Below are positions 8,753-8,753 of a stretch of 8,753 nt of DNA, piece after piece; position 1 is the stretch's first letter, and every line of letters begins with the position of its first letter. Made by a program: the position numbers and the translations under genes. The stretch is from a bacterium UBA4637. GTDB taxonomy: Bacteria; Bacteroidota; Bacteroidia; Bacteroidales; Bacteroidaceae. The notes below the pieces were generated by a model. It had not been told where the DNA came from. It did no database searches and saw only the letters and a list, made by a program, of their open reading frames with translations. The stretch lies in the NCBI GenBank assembly GCA_002405875.1, contig DHMR01000098.1, positions 1 through 8,753 of the forward strand, read 5' to 3'.

Positions 8753-8753
8753 C

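Overview
The window looks like a chromosomal segment of a Bacteroidales bacterium, most likely Prevotella/Segatella. The promoter-like sequences match the Bacteroidetes consensus (TTTG, about 19 bp, TAnnTTTG), and the start codons lack Shine-Dalgarno sequences and sit in AT-rich leaders. The gene set also fits: an animal/fungal-type (GT3) glycogen synthase next to a short GT35 phosphorylase, and a carboxynorspermidine decarboxylase. The genus is inferred from the general look of the proteins and was not tested.

Layout. Bases 1-183 hold a possible truncated gene start at the left edge (minus strand), three 11-bp tandem units, and a 20-bp-stem imperfect inverted repeat. A small secreted protein of unknown function follows on the minus strand (184-600). 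It is divergent from a two-gene glycogen operon on the plus strand: glycogen synthase (733-2403) and alpha-glucan phosphorylase (2432-4990). A perfect 13-bp hairpin with T/A tracts on both sides (5023-5061) separates this operon from the convergent gene prs (PRPP synthase, 5089-6027, minus). Upstream of prs on the same strand is a ThiE/TenI-like TIM-barrel protein (6109-6717). It is divergent from nspC (6826-8001, plus), which ends in a strong hairpin terminator (8061-8108).

The right end is a stable-RNA operon. A near-perfect promoter (8129-8159) and a leader with two small hairpins precede five tRNAs: Gly(GCC), Leu(GAG), Gly(GCC), Leu(CAG), Leu(GAG). The two Gly copies are identical, and so are the two Leu(GAG) copies. 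The last tRNA ends one base before the window edge, so the array may continue.

How the genes work together. The glycogen pair would build and break down storage polysaccharide: the synthase adds glucose from a nucleotide sugar, and the phosphorylase releases glucose-1-phosphate. prs makes PRPP for nucleotide, His/Trp and cofactor synthesis. nspC makes spermidine or norspermidine from a carboxylated precursor. Most of this is ordinary housekeeping DNA, and I found no convincing new defence or mobile system. The least explained items are the repeats at 31-151, the altered active site of the ThiE-like protein, the alternating His/Cys run in NspC, and C instead of U at T-loop position 55 in both tRNA-Gly copies.
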